A DNA stretch of 64,000 nt from Hyphomicrobiaceae bacterium (GCA_023384095.1 JAHDXT010000008.1:1-64000); one strand, 5' to 3'. Counted from the stretch's first letter, positions 45,298 to 56,368 are shown. Notes: generated by a model not told the origin, from the sequence alone. Program-made: numbers and translations.

Positions 45298-46722
45298 TTA
45301 CAGCGGCACCGTCACCACCGCGCGCAGGCCGCCCATCGCGCTCTGTGCCAGCGTCACGTCGCCGCCATGGCTGCGGGCGATGTCGCGGGCGATGACAAGG
45401 CCCAGGCCCGAGTTGCCGCTGTCCTGGTTGCGCGCGTGATCGAGCCGGTAGAAGGGGCGGAAGACGTTGTCTCGCTCCGAGGGCGGGATGCCTGGGCCGT
45501 TGTCGTCCACCTCGATCCGCAGCCGATCGCTTCTCGTTGCCGCCCGGATCACGACCCGGTCGCCGAACCGCGCCGCGTTGCTGACGAGGTTGATTATGGC
45601 ACGCTTGAAGGCCTGCCGCTTCAAGGGCAGCACGAGGTCGCGGGGGCGCCGCGGCAACCTGAGCTCGATCGAGCTGCCGAACACCTGCGCATCGTCGTGG
45701 ATCTCCTCCAATAGCTCGCGCAGGCTGGTCGGCGCCGCCTCCTCCCCGCCGTCACCCTTGGCGAAGGCGAGGTAGTCCTCGAGCATATGCTGCATCTCCT
45801 TGACGTCCGACTGCAGGGCGTGGACCTCGGGCGTGTCGCCGATGAGCGCCAGCTCGAGCTTGAAGCGGGTGAGAACGGTCCTGAGATCGTGGCTGACGCC
45901 GGCCAGCATGGTGGTGCGCTGGTCGACGTGATGCCTGATGCGGTTGCGCATCTCCAGGAACGCCTGGGCGGCCTGCCGCACCTCGCGGGCGCCGCGCGGC
46001 CGGAAGTCGTCGGGCACCGGCCGCCCCTTGCCGAACGCATCGGCCGCCTCGGCCAGCCGCAGGATGGGACGGATCTGATTGCGCAGGAAAAGGATGGCCA
46101 CGGTCAGCAGCACGATGGATGTGCCCACCATCCACATCAGGAAGATGTGGGAGTTGGAGGCGTAGGTCTGGGTGCGGGTGGCGACGAACCGCAGGATCGC
46201 GTCGTCGAGCTTCACCTTGATCTCGACGTGCCGGGAATTGCCGACCGTATCCACCCAGAACGGCTGCTTCACCTGCTTGCGGATCTCGTTCGACAGAGTG
46301 CGGTCGAGCAGCGAGAAGAACGGCTTCGGCTGTGCGGCGGGCAGGTCCCCCGGCGGCAGAAGCTGCATGGAGAGGTTGAGCCGGCTCTTGGCCATGTCGA
46401 TGAGCCGGCCGTAATCGGCTTCGTGCGGGTACTCCCGGTAGACGTCGATGATCGCGGCGATGTCGCGGGCCGTCGCCTCGGACAGCCGGCGGGTCACGGC
46501 CTGCCAATGCCGCTCCATGAACACGAACGCGACCACGCTCTCGAGCAGCACGATGGGCGCGATGATGATGATCAGGGCACGGGCGTAAAGGCCCTTCGGC
46601 AGCAGTTCGCCGGCTGACGCCAGCACTCCAGTGGCAAGCCGCACTCCGGTGGCTCTCACGCGGCCCCACCAGGGCTCCAAGGTCCGGGCGGCGTTGTCGC
46701 GGGCGGCGACCATGCGTTGCAT
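45298..46722 (-). CDS. EnvZ-like sensor histidine kinase
   Basis: The 474-residue kinase has two membrane segments (about 48-70 and 192-213) around a periplasmic domain, a HAMP linker, the H box AGVSHDLRTVLTRFKLEL and an ATP domain with NLVSNAARFG, DDNGPGIP and GNSGLGLVIA. It should phosphorylate the OmpR-like regulator encoded 21 bases upstream. The periplasmic segment is similar in size to EnvZ; the signal is unknown. Confidence 0.93.
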   Translation of the reverse strand: MQRMVAARDNAARTLEPWWGRVRATGVRLATGVLASAGELLPKGLYARALIIIIAPIVLLESVVAFVFMERHWQAVTRRLSEATARDIAAIIDVYREYPHEADYGRLIDMAKSRLNLSMQLLPPGDLPAAQPKPFFSLLDRTLSNEIRKQVKQPFWVDTVGNSRHVEIKVKLDDAILRFVATRTQTYASNSHIFLMWMVGTSIVLLTVAILFLRNQIRPILRLAEAADAFGKGRPVPDDFRPRGAREVRQAAQAFLEMRNRIRHHVDQRTTMLAGVSHDLRTVLTRFKLELALIGDTPEVHALQSDVKEMQHMLEDYLAFAKGDGGEEAAPTSLRELLEEIHDDAQVFGSSIELRLPRRPRDLVLPLKRQAFKRAIINLVSNAARFGDRVVIRAATRSDRLRIEVDDNGPGIPPSERDNVFRPFYRLDHARNQDSGNSGLGLVIARDIARSHGGDVTLAQSAMGGLRAVVTVPL

Positions 46723-46743
46723 GCCTGTCTCGAGGGCGCGCGG

Positions 46744-47460
46744 CTAGTCGGTATAAAGGATATAGCCCTTGCTGCGCACCGTCTGCAGATACACGGGGTT
46801 CGACGGGTCCGTCTCGATCTTTCGGCGCAGGCGGTTGATCTGCACGTCGATGGCGCGCTCGCTGCCCGTCGAGTCGTCGCTGGCGAGCTCGTGGCGCGCG
46901 ATGGCGATCCCCGGCCGCTGCGCGAACTGGCGGAGCAGATCGCGCTCTCGCTCCGTCAGCTTGATGCTCTCCTCGCCGCGCCTCAGCTCGCCGCGTGCGA
47001 TATGGAAGACGAAGTCGCCCATGCGCGCCTCGTCGAGGTTGGCCTGCTGGCTCTGCCCGCGCCGGAGGATATTCTTGACGCGCAGCACCAGCTCGCGGGG
47101 CTCGAAGGGTTTCGGCAGGTAGTCGTCGACGCCGGCCTCCAGACCCTCGATGCGGTGCTCGGGGTCCGCGCGCGCCGTCAGCATGCAGATCGGAACCTCG
47201 GAGGTCGATTTCAGGTAACGGGCGAGATCGAGCCCGCTCTCGCCGGGCATCATCACGTCGAGAATGACGAGGTCGAACCTGAGCCCCCGCATGGCGGCGC
47301 GCGCCGAGCCCGCGTCGGCAGCCGGCGTGACGCGGAAGCCGTGCTCGGTCAGGTAGCGCGTCAGCAGGTCGCGAATCCGCTGATCGTCGTCGACGATGAG
47401 CACGTGCGGCGCATCGTCGGGCGGACAATCGCGGCGCAGCGCTCCCTCCTCGGCGGTCAT
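46744..47460 (-). CDS. OmpR-family response regulator
   Basis: A 238-residue two-domain regulator: receiver with DDD (phospho-acceptor in LVILDVMMPGESG) and Lys in PKPFEPRELV, then a winged-helix output domain (LTERERDLLRQFAQ; SERAIDVQINRLRRKIE; VRSKGYIL). GGAGGGG lies seven bases before the chosen ATG. The marR-RR-kinase order suggests one operon of 2.7 kb. Confidence 0.95.
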   Translation of the reverse strand: MTAEEGALRRDCPPDDAPHVLIVDDDQRIRDLLTRYLTEHGFRVTPAADAGSARAAMRGLRFDLVILDVMMPGESGLDLARYLKSTSEVPICMLTARADPEHRIEGLEAGVDDYLPKPFEPRELVLRVKNILRRGQSQQANLDEARMGDFVFHIARGELRRGEESIKLTERERDLLRQFAQRPGIAIARHELASDDSTGSERAIDVQINRLRRKIETDPSNPVYLQTVRSKGYILYTD

Positions 47461-47494
47461 GATCGGTCCCCTCCCTGTCAACCGCCCCCGGTCT

Positions 47495-48046
47495 TCAGGC
47501 CGGGTCGTCGGGCCCGAAGATCAGCTTCTCGATGCGCGGCCGCTCAGCCTCCGCGATCATGCTGGCGAGAAAGCGGCGGGTCACCGGACCGGCTTCGGGC
47601 CCCGCGCGGGCCAGCGCGTCGGCGACGCGCGCGATCTGCAGCGCCGCGAGCTTGTCGGCAAGCTCCGTCCCCTTGCCTGTCAGGTACAGCAGCCGCTGGC
47701 GCCGGTCCTCCGACCCTGCCTGCTGCAGGATGTAGCCTTCGTCCACGAGCTGCTTCAGCACCCGGGCCAGACTCTGCTTGGTAATCTTCAGGATATCAAG
47801 GAGGTCGGCGACCCTGAGGCCGGGACGTCTGTTCACGAAGTGCAGAACGCGGTGGTGCGCGCGACCGAAGCCGAGCTCTGTGAGCACGGCGTCGGCCTCC
47901 CCCGTGAAGTCGCGGTAGGCGAAGAACAGCAGCTCGACGGTCGCGATGAGGCGCTCCCGGTCGCGTGGATCGGGACGACCGTCGGCAGGGTCGACCTGTT
48001 TGGGGGGCTTCGAGCGCACCCCGGCGCCGGCATATATGTCAGTCAT
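47495..48046 (-). CDS. MarR-family transcriptional regulator
   Basis: The 183-residue regulator has a MarR winged helix (VADLLDILKITKQSLARVLKQLVDEGYI; GSEDRRQRLLYLTGKG). It is first in the operon with the two-component pair and divergent from ilvE. A 13-base palindrome covers its start codon, so it may control itself and ilvE. Confidence 0.92.
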   Translation of the reverse strand: MTDIYAGAGVRSKPPKQVDPADGRPDPRDRERLIATVELLFFAYRDFTGEADAVLTELGFGRAHHRVLHFVNRRPGLRVADLLDILKITKQSLARVLKQLVDEGYILQQAGSEDRRQRLLYLTGKGTELADKLAALQIARVADALARAGPEAGPVTRRFLASMIAEAERPRIEKLIFGPDDPA

Positions 48047-48053
48047 GTTGACT
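48041..48053. promoter_or_regulatory. palindrome over the marR start, possible operator
   Basis: AGTCA-TGT-TGACT is a perfect inverted repeat that includes the ATG of marR on the minus strand. Its place in a divergent region next to a MarR gene suggests a MarR-type operator. The spacing is shorter than that of most MarR sites. Confidence 0.35.
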
Positions 48054-48231
48054 TATTTGGAGCCCATTGTTACCCGTGGCAAGTGCCTTCGCGCACTGGA
48101 CTGCGGGTCATGACCGCTCACCACGTCTGCCGGCGCCCGGCCGCCGGGGCACGAGCGCAGCCCCGCAGCGGGATCATGACGTTTGCAGCATCGCTGATGC
48201 CGGCGGCAATTGCATCATCGAGGAGATGGAA

Positions 48232-49125
48232 ATGGCTCCGCTCGTTCCCTATCACGACCGCGATGGATTCATCTGGCTGGATGGCAAGCTCGTGCCGTGG
48301 CGCGAGGCCAACCTGCACGTGTTGAGTCACGCCCTGCACTACGCGAGCGCGGTCTTCGAGGGCGAGCGTGCCTACGGCGGCGAGATCTTCAAGTTGACGG
48401 AGCATTCGGAGCGCCTCGTCGAGGGCGCCCGCACGTTGGACTTCGAGATCCCCTACTCGGCGGTCGAGATCGATTCCGCCTGCCGCGAGACCGTTCGGGC
48501 GAACAAGCTGGTCGACTGCTATGTGCGCCCGATCGCATGGCGCGGCAGCGAGCAGATGGGGGTCTCGGCGCAGCTCACGAAGATACACATCGCCGTCGCC
48601 GCCTGGGACTGGGGCTCCTACTTCGACCCCAAGGAGCGCCTGCGCGGCATCCGCCTGACGCATGCGCAGTACCGGCGCCCCGACCCGCGCACGGCGCCGG
48701 CCAAAACGAAGGCCGCCGGCCTCTACATGATCTGCACGCTGGAGAAGCATCGCGCGGAACGTGCCGGCTATGCCGACGCCCTGATGCTCGACTGGCGCGG
48801 CCACGTCGCCGAGTGCACCGGCGCCAACATCTTCTTCATCAAGGACGGGGTTCTCCACACGCCGACGCCGGACTGCTTCCTCGACGGGATCACGCGGCGT
48901 ACGGTGATCGGGCTGGCGAAGAAGCGCGGCATGGCGGTCGAGGAGCGCACCATCCTGCCGGACGAGCTCGGCATGTTTTCCGAGTGCTTCATCGTCGGCA
49001 CGGCAGCCGAGGTGACGCCGGTGCGTGAGATCGGCGAGCACCAGTACCAGCCGGGCCGCATCTGCGAGACGCTGCTCAATGATTACATGGCGGCCGTTCA
49101 GCCGCAGAAGACGGCGGCACAGTAG
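48232..49125 (+). CDS. ilvE: branched-chain amino acid aminotransferase
   Basis: The 297-residue fold-type IV PLP enzyme has the catalytic Lys in TKAAGLYMICTLEK, GHVAECTGANIFF and FLDGITRRTVIGLA. It transfers the amino group to the keto acids of Leu, Ile and Val. I take the ATG six bases after AGGAG; an ATG two codons earlier and the track start are less likely. Confidence 0.94.
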   Translation: MAPLVPYHDRDGFIWLDGKLVPWREANLHVLSHALHYASAVFEGERAYGGEIFKLTEHSERLVEGARTLDFEIPYSAVEIDSACRETVRANKLVDCYVRPIAWRGSEQMGVSAQLTKIHIAVAAWDWGSYFDPKERLRGIRLTHAQYRRPDPRTAPAKTKAAGLYMICTLEKHRAERAGYADALMLDWRGHVAECTGANIFFIKDGVLHTPTPDCFLDGITRRTVIGLAKKRGMAVEERTILPDELGMFSECFIVGTAAEVTPVREIGEHQYQPGRICETLLNDYMAAVQPQKTAAQ

Positions 49126-49154
49126 GTCCGGCGCGATTCGCCCGGCGCCGGCTC

Positions 49155-49183
49155 GCGGGCCGGAATTGACGGTTCCGGCCCGC
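49155..49183. terminator. strong hairpin after ilvE, terminator-like
   Basis: GCGGGCCGGAA and TTCCGGCCCGC pair over 11 bases with a seven-base loop. No U run follows directly, so it may work as an mRNA 3' stabiliser or a Rho-linked end more than as an intrinsic terminator. Confidence 0.45.
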
Positions 49184-49362
49184 GAACGGGTTCCTCGCTC
49201 CCCCGAGAGGGTCGATTGCTTTTTTGAGTTGTTGCACCGGAACCCGGGCATCGCCGGCTGCTCCGGGGTCGGATCGATTGCATTGAAATAAGCCGATTTT
49301 TCGCCGGTCCGGCGCAAGTGTTGCCGATCGGTCCACACGGTCCGCTCATTTGCGGATTCAAT

Positions 49363-49387
49363 GGAACCATCCTCCGACGACGGCGTT
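49363..49387 (+). promoter_or_regulatory. EcfG-type general stress promoter of the hypothetical gene
   Basis: GGAAC (49363-49367), 16 bases, CGTT (49384-49387) on the plus strand: exact consensus, 83 bases before the ATG of the next gene. Confidence 0.7.
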
Positions 49388-49469
49388 AGCTGTTCGGCCG
49401 CGTGCACCATGTGTCGGCGTTTGCATGCCGTGGTCTGCATATCAGATGAACCAGATTACGGGGGATGCC

Positions 49470-50132
49470 ATGGCCGACACCGGTCAGACTGCGGTCGCAT
49501 GGGAAATGCTCAGCAGCGTCGTGGTCCTGCGGGCCAAGGCGCGTGAGAGCAAGCTTCCGAAGTTGTTGTCCTCACTGCACGGCGTCGAGGTGGAGCTGGC
49601 GAGGATCATCGCCGGCTCTGAAACCGGCAACGGGCAGATCGCCGCCAACGGCAGCTCGCGCGGCAGCCGTTCGCCGGCCCTGCCTGCGCTCAACGGCCAG
49701 CACCTCGATGCGCTGGCCGAAATTCAGGGGCTCGAGTTGGAATCCGACATGGCCCTCAAGGCACGTCCCGCAAGGCGCAACGGCCCGGCTCGCGGCGACC
49801 AGCAGCTTCGCGCGCACGCCAAGAAATACCTCGCACTCTCCCGCCAGCTCAGCGAGCTGGTCAATCACGGCGAGGCCGTGGCTTCAGGCGCGCTCGACGG
49901 CGATCCGCTCGGCGAGGACTGGGACGCCAGGTCGGACCCGATGCTGGCCGAGCAGCACGACCTGTCCTCCACCATCGCGCGGCTGAAGGCCTCGACGTTC
50001 GAAGGGCTCGTCGACAAGGCAGCCGTTCTCGACGACCTCGTCGAGGAGAACTCGGACGACCCTGTGCAGACGCTGGCCCGCTCTCTGGCCCGGGACGTCA
50101 TCGCCATGGGTTCGAAGAAGCCGGTGCGCTGA
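49470..50132 (+). CDS. hypothetical protein, likely general-stress gene
   Basis: The 220-residue protein is soluble, with no signal or membrane segment. It has an N-terminal Val/Leu-rich helix (AWEMLSSVVVLRAKARESKL), a central basic linker and a helical C-terminal half (RAHAKKYLALSRQLSELVN). I do not recognise the family. GGGGGA precedes the ATG. It lies between ilvE and serC and is preceded by an exact EcfG promoter, which is the best clue to its job. Confidence 0.7.
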   Translation: MADTGQTAVAWEMLSSVVVLRAKARESKLPKLLSSLHGVEVELARIIAGSETGNGQIAANGSSRGSRSPALPALNGQHLDALAEIQGLELESDMALKARPARRNGPARGDQQLRAHAKKYLALSRQLSELVNHGEAVASGALDGDPLGEDWDARSDPMLAEQHDLSSTIARLKASTFEGLVDKAAVLDDLVEENSDDPVQTLARSLARDVIAMGSKKPVR

Positions 50133-50254
50133 GCTGCATTTGCCGAGCCGCCGGCCCGGATGCGCCGCAGCCTGTCCATGGCGCGGCGCTGATGCGGGTC
50201 CGCGCCGGCGTCGAGATTGTCCTCGGGCCCGCGACATCGGCGGGCTCCCTTCCC

Positions 50255-50320
50255 GATTGACAACCGGCGCCGCATCGGCCAACACCGCTGCGGGCCACTC
50301 CTCCCCACCGAGGAGCATCT
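50255..50320 (+). ncRNA. possible serC leader RNA
   Basis: CCGCA pairs with TGCGG around a loop, then CTCCTC-CCCACC-GAGGAG forms a 6-base hairpin (50298-50315), all just before the GGAAGG ribosome site of serC. A conserved serC leader RNA is known upstream of serC-serA in alphaproteobacteria; position and hairpins fit. I cannot test the covariance. Confidence 0.45.
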
Positions 50321-50338
50321 ATCTGGAAGGGTAGGCAG

Positions 50339-51514
50339 ATGACCGAATCGAAGAAGCCGGCCGTGAGGCCGGCGCGGCCGCATTTCTCCTCCGGCCCCTG
50401 CGCCAAGCGCCCCGCCTGGTCCCCTGAAGCACTCGCCGACGCCGTTCTCGGCCGCTCTCACAGGTCGAAGGAAGGCAAAGCGCGCATCAAGCTCGCCATC
50501 GACAAGACGCGGCGGATCCTCGGACTGCCGGACGGATACCAGTGCGGCATCGTGCCGGGCTCCGACACCGGCGCGTTCGAGATGGCGATGTGGTCGCTGC
50601 TGGGAGCGCGCGGCGTCGAGGCGCTGGCCTGGGAGAGCTTCGGCAAGGGCTGGGTCACGGACATCCTGAAGCAGCTCAGGCTCGACGACGTGCGCCTGCA
50701 CGAGGCCGGCTACGGCGAGCTGCCGGATCTCGGCAAGGTCGATTTCAGCCGCGATGTGGTCTTCACCTGGAACGGCACCACGTCCGGCGTGCGGGTGCCG
50801 GACGGGAGCTGGATCGCCGACGACCGGCAGGGCCTGACGCTCGTCGATGCCACCTCCGCCGTGTTCGCCCAGGAGATCGACTGGAGCAAGGTCGACGTCG
50901 CCACCTTCTCCTGGCAGAAGGCGCTCGGCGGAGAAGCGGCGCACGGCATGCTCGTGCTGAGCCCGCGGGCCGTCGCGCGGCTGGAAAGCTATACGCCGTC
51001 CTGGCCCCTGCCGAAGCTGTTCCGCCTGACGAAGGGCGGGCGCCTCATGAAGGAGGTGTTCGACGGCGAGACGATCAACACGCCCTCCATGCTGTGCGTC
51101 GAGGACTACCTCGACACGCTCACATGGGCGGAAGGCATCGGCGGCCTCGAGGCGTTGCAGGCGCGCGCCGACGCCAATGCACAGGCCATTTTCGACTGGG
51201 TCGAGCGCACGCCCTGGATCGCCAATCTGGCGCGCGACCCGGCCACGCGCTCGAATACGTCGGTTTGTCTCAGCATCGTCGATCCCGCCGTGACGCGGCT
51301 CTCCGCCGACGAGCAATGGGCGTTCGCGAAAGATGTCGCAGGCGCTCTCGACAGGGAGGGCGTGGCCTACGACATCGCGGCCCATCGCGATGCGCCGCCT
51401 GGCCTCAGGATCTGGACCGGCTCGACGGTGGAGCGTGCCGATCTCGAGGCGCTGACCCCATGGCTCGACTGGGCGTTCGCGAGATCTCGCGCCAGCCTGC
51501 CCAAAGCTGCCTGA
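50339..51514 (+). CDS. serC: phosphoserine aminotransferase
   Basis: The 391-residue PLP enzyme makes phosphoserine from 3-phosphohydroxypyruvate. It has the N-terminal [23 protein letters not shown] and the PLP Lys in [19 protein letters not shown], the form typical of alphaproteobacteria. serA follows after 97 bases, so the pair is likely co-transcribed. Confidence 0.96.
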   Translation: MTESKKPAVRPARPHFSSGPCAKRPAWSPEALADAVLGRSHRSKEGKARIKLAIDKTRRILGLPDGYQCGIVPGSDTGAFEMAMWSLLGARGVEALAWESFGKGWVTDILKQLRLDDVRLHEAGYGELPDLGKVDFSRDVVFTWNGTTSGVRVPDGSWIADDRQGLTLVDATSAVFAQEIDWSKVDVATFSWQKALGGEAAHGMLVLSPRAVARLESYTPSWPLPKLFRLTKGGRLMKEVFDGETINTPSMLCVEDYLDTLTWAEGIGGLEALQARADANAQAIFDWVERTPWIANLARDPATRSNTSVCLSIVDPAVTRLSADEQWAFAKDVAGALDREGVAYDIAAHRDAPPGLRIWTGSTVERADLEALTPWLDWAFARSRASLPKAA

Positions 51515-51611
51515 ACGACCCGACCGGCTTTGCGAGGAGCGCCCAGGCATCCAGTTGCGCCGGGCCATCGCGGCCGGTGCGCCACTCCGCTTTCGAGAAG
51601 GATCGGAACCA

Positions 51612-53192
51612 ATGTCCCCAAAGGTGCTCATATCCGATGAGCTGTCGCCGGCCGCCGTCGCGATCTTCAAGGAGCGCGGCATCGACGCCGAGGTGAAGGT
51701 CGGCCTCGGCAAGGACGAGCTCGAGCAGGTCATCGAGGGCTACGACGGCCTCGCCGTGCGCTCGGCGACCAAGGTCACCGCGAAGATCATCGCGGCCGCC
51801 GGCCGGCTCAAGGTGATCGGCCGCGCCGGCATCGGCGTCGACAACATCGACACCCGCGCCGCCACCGCCCGCGGCATCATCGTGATGAATACGCCCTACG
51901 GCAACTCCATCACAACCGCCGAGCACGCCATCTCCCTGATGCTGGCGCTGGCCCGGCAGATCCCCGAGGCCGACCGCTCGACGCAGGCCGGCAAATGGGA
52001 GAAGTCGAGGTTCATGGGCGTCGAGCTCTTCGGCAAGACGCTCGGCGTGATCGGCTGCGGCAATATCGGATCGATCGTCGCGGACCGCGGCATCGGGCTC
52101 AAGATGCGCGTCATCGCCTACGACCCGTTTCTGTCCCCGGAGCGCGCCATGGAGCTCGGGGTCGAGAAGGTCGAGCTCGATGATCTGCTGCAGCGCGCCG
52201 ACTTCATCACCCTCCATACGCCGTTGACGGAGCGCACGCGCAGGATCATCGATGCGCGCGCGCTGGCGCGCATGCGGCCGACGGCGCGCATCATCAACTG
52301 CGCGCGCGGCGGACTGATCGACGAGACGGCGCTCGCGGAGGCGCTGAGGTCGGGCCGCGTGGCGGGCGCCGCGCTCGACGTGTTCGAGGTCGAGCCGGCG
52401 CGCGAGAGCCCGCTGTTCGGCCTCGGCAACGCCGTCTGCACGCCCCACCTCGGCGCCGCCACGACCGAGGCGCAGGAGAACGTCGCGCTGCACGTCGCCG
52501 AGCAGATGTCGGACTACCTGCTCAAGGGCGCGATCTCGAACGCCGTCAACTTCCCGAGCATCACGGCCGAGGAGGCGCCGAAGCTCAAGCCCTTCATCAA
52601 GCTCGCCGAGCAGCTTGGCTCGTTTGCCGGCCAGCTCACCGAGACCAGGCTGAAGCAGGTCAAGATCGAGTACACGGGCGACGTCGCCGAGATGAATACG
52701 CGCGCCTTGACGTCTGCGATGCTGGCTGGCCTGCTCCGCCCGCTGCTCTCCGACGTCAACATGGTCTCTGCTCCCGCCATGGCCCGCGAGCGCGGGCTGA
52801 TGATCGAGGAGGTCAAGCGCAGCGAGGAGGGCGCCTACCAGACCTATGTGCGCGTCACGGTCGAGACTGAGCGCGGCGAGCGCTCCGTGGCCGGGACGGT
52901 GTTCTCCGACGGCCGTCCCCGGCTCATCCAGATCAAGGGGATCGACATGGAGGCCGAGCTCGGCGCGCACATGCTCTACATCACCAACCAGGACAAGCCG
53001 GGGTTCATCGGCAGCTTCGGCTCGCTGATGGGCGAGGCGATGGTCAACATCGCGACGCTGAACCTCGGGCGCGACCGGCCGGGCGGCGACGCCATCTGCC
53101 TCGTTGCTGTCGACGGACCCGTCTCCGACGAGATCCTGGCCAAGGTGAGGGCGCTGCCGATGGTCACGCGGGCGAACCGCCTGGCGTTCTGA
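51612..53192 (+). CDS. serA: D-3-phosphoglycerate dehydrogenase
   Basis: The 526-residue enzyme starts serine synthesis. It has IGRAGIGVDNID, the NAD motif GVIGCGNIG, catalytic Arg (NCARGGLIDE), Glu (DVFEVEP) and His (TPHLGAAT), then the long-form intervening domain and a C-terminal ACT domain (about 453-526), which binds serine in relatives. The ATG at MSPKVLIS is preferred to the track start 19 codons upstream. Confidence 0.96.
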   Translation: MSPKVLISDELSPAAVAIFKERGIDAEVKVGLGKDELEQVIEGYDGLAVRSATKVTAKIIAAAGRLKVIGRAGIGVDNIDTRAATARGIIVMNTPYGNSITTAEHAISLMLALARQIPEADRSTQAGKWEKSRFMGVELFGKTLGVIGCGNIGSIVADRGIGLKMRVIAYDPFLSPERAMELGVEKVELDDLLQRADFITLHTPLTERTRRIIDARALARMRPTARIINCARGGLIDETALAEALRSGRVAGAALDVFEVEPARESPLFGLGNAVCTPHLGAATTEAQENVALHVAEQMSDYLLKGAISNAVNFPSITAEEAPKLKPFIKLAEQLGSFAGQLTETRLKQVKIEYTGDVAEMNTRALTSAMLAGLLRPLLSDVNMVSAPAMARERGLMIEEVKRSEEGAYQTYVRVTVETERGERSVAGTVFSDGRPRLIQIKGIDMEAELGAHMLYITNQDKPGFIGSFGSLMGEAMVNIATLNLGRDRPGGDAICLVAVDGPVSDEILAKVRALPMVTRANRLAF

Positions 53193-53295
53193 GCACAGCC
53201 CGATCTGACCCACGGAATCGTCACAGTAGGGACATGAAGACTGCTAATCTCTCGCCGGTCGGGACAAAAAAGTGAAGCGCTGGGGGAGGGCTGTC

Positions 53296-54963
53296 ATGCG
53301 TCTCGTGATCGGTGCCGTGACGATGCTGCTGACGGCGATGCCGCTCGGCGCCGCCGAGCTGCCGGCGACCTCGAAGGTCGATGCTGTCACCGTGTTCGCC
53401 TCGGGCGCCGAGGTGCGCCGTCTCGCCCGGTTGAGGCTGGAGGCTGGCGAGCACACGGTCATCATCAGCGATTTGCCGCAGCAGGCCGTCGCCAACTCGA
53501 TCCGCGTCGACGGCAAGGCCACCGGCAAGCTCGAGATCGGCGCCGTCGACAGCCGCCGCATCGTGCTGCCGCGGGCGGGCGCCGAGGCCCAGCAGAGCGA
53601 GCGGCGCCGGATCGAGGACCAGATCGAACGGCTCAAGGACGAGCGGACGGGCTTCGAGGGACGCATCGAGGCGGCCGAGAGCCAGAAGGTGTTCATCAAG
53701 GAGCTCATGGAGCTGCCGGCGCGGCCCGTGCCGGCGGCAGCCGCAGGTCAGACGGCGCGCGAGGACTGGCCGCAGGTCCTGACCCTGATCGGGACCGGCA
53801 TCGCCGACGCCAATCGCGCGATCCAGGACGCCGAGGTGCGCATCCGCGAGATCGACCGGCGCATCGCCGAGCTAGAGAAAGAGCTTGCAGCCCAGGCGCC
53901 GCCGCTCGAGGAGCGCACGCAGGTGAAGATCCACCTCATCGCGCCGGCGCCGCTCGAGGCGGACCTGGTCGTGCGCTACCAGGTGCCGAACGCATCCTGG
54001 ACCCCGGTCTACGATTCGCGCCTGACGACGGGGGCCAAGAACGCCGCCCCGCAGCTCACTCTGACGCGGCGTGCCAGCATCACCCAGCGCACCGGCGAGG
54101 CCTGGCAGGACGTCGCCCTGACGCTGTCCACGACACGCCCGGCGAGCAACGTCTCCGCTCCCGACCTCAAGGTGATCACCGTCGACTTCATGCCCGAGCG
54201 CCCGCCGGTAGCTGAGGCTCCGGCCGCCGCCCGCGACATGGCGAGGCGGCGCAGCGCCGCCGAGACCTTGGCCGGGGCGCCGCCGCCGCCGGCTGGTCTG
54301 GTTGCCGCCGGTGAGCAGAAGGCGGACGCCAGCCTGTCGGAGTTCGCTGCGACGTTCGCCGTTCCCGGCCGCGTCACCATCGAGAACACCGGCGAGATCA
54401 AGCGGGTCGTCATCGACGAGGCCCAGCTCGAGCCTACGCTCGTGGTGCGCGCGGTGCCGAAGCGCGAGGAGCGCGCTTTCCTCTACGCGAAGCTGGTGCT
54501 GCCGAAGGCGAGCGTATTCCTGCCCGGCCCGATCTCGCTGTTCCGCGATCAGACCTTCGTCGGCACCGGGCACCTGCCGCAGCTTGCCGGCGGCGATGAG
54601 CACGAGCTCGGTTTCGGCGCCGACGACGCGGTGCGCATTCGCTATACCATCGCGGACGAGAAGCGCGGTGAAACGGGCCTGATCTCGACCTCACGGACCG
54701 ACCAGCGCAACTACCGCATCACGGTCAAGAACCTGCACGAGCGGCCGATCGCGTTCACGGTGCTCGACCAGGTCCCGGCCTCGCTGAACCAGGAGATCAA
54801 GGTGGAGCTGATCGGCCGCGCGGCTCCGACGCGACGCGACGTCGACGACAAACGCGGGGTGCTGGCCTGGGAGGACAAGCTCGCCCCCGACGAGGAGCGC
54901 GTCATCGAGTTCGGCTACAGAATCACGTGGCCCGCGGCGAAAAACATCACGTTCCGGCCCTGA
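53296..54963 (+). CDS. MuiA-like secreted protein (DUF4140/DUF4139)
   Basis: The 555-residue protein has a signal peptide (MRLVIGAVTMLLTAMPLGAA), an N-terminal DUF4140 part (ATSKVDAVTVFASGAEVRR), a coiled coil (about 95-200) and a DUF4139 beta part (YQVPNASWTPVYDSRL; GHLPQLAGGDEHELGFGADD). The family is called mucoidy inhibitor A; the role is not settled. GGGGGAGGG lies five bases before the ATG, which is better than the track's GTG. Confidence 0.88.
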   Translation: MRLVIGAVTMLLTAMPLGAAELPATSKVDAVTVFASGAEVRRLARLRLEAGEHTVIISDLPQQAVANSIRVDGKATGKLEIGAVDSRRIVLPRAGAEAQQSERRRIEDQIERLKDERTGFEGRIEAAESQKVFIKELMELPARPVPAAAAGQTAREDWPQVLTLIGTGIADANRAIQDAEVRIREIDRRIAELEKELAAQAPPLEERTQVKIHLIAPAPLEADLVVRYQVPNASWTPVYDSRLTTGAKNAAPQLTLTRRASITQRTGEAWQDVALTLSTTRPASNVSAPDLKVITVDFMPERPPVAEAPAAARDMARRRSAAETLAGAPPPPAGLVAAGEQKADASLSEFAATFAVPGRVTIENTGEIKRVVIDEAQLEPTLVVRAVPKREERAFLYAKLVLPKASVFLPGPISLFRDQTFVGTGHLPQLAGGDEHELGFGADDAVRIRYTIADEKRGETGLISTSRTDQRNYRITVKNLHERPIAFTVLDQVPASLNQEIKVELIGRAAPTRRDVDDKRGVLAWEDKLAPDEERVIEFGYRITWPAAKNITFRP

Positions 54964-55064
54964 GTCATGGCCGCGGCATGGTGCGGCCGCTCGCCCGTTG
55001 AGCTATAGAGTCCGTCGCGGCCCCGGCGCTCAGCCGGGGTCGAGCCGTGACATAGGGACTCGCA

Positions 55065-56357
<1,293 letters not shown>

Positions 56358-56368
56358 CCGCCGCCATG

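Larger units (their letters stand above)
49126..49469. other. gap with 11-base hairpin and EcfG promoter
   Basis: The 344 bases after ilvE hold GCGGGCCGGAA-N7-TTCCGGCCCGC (49155-49183), a perfect 11-base hairpin 29 bases past the ilvE stop and probably its 3' end, then T6 near 49219. An EcfG promoter at 49363-49387 points to the next gene. Confidence 0.6.

Noticed and set aside
51405-53213. 602-aa minus-strand ORF opposite serA
   Set aside because: Antisense of serA with shadow composition.
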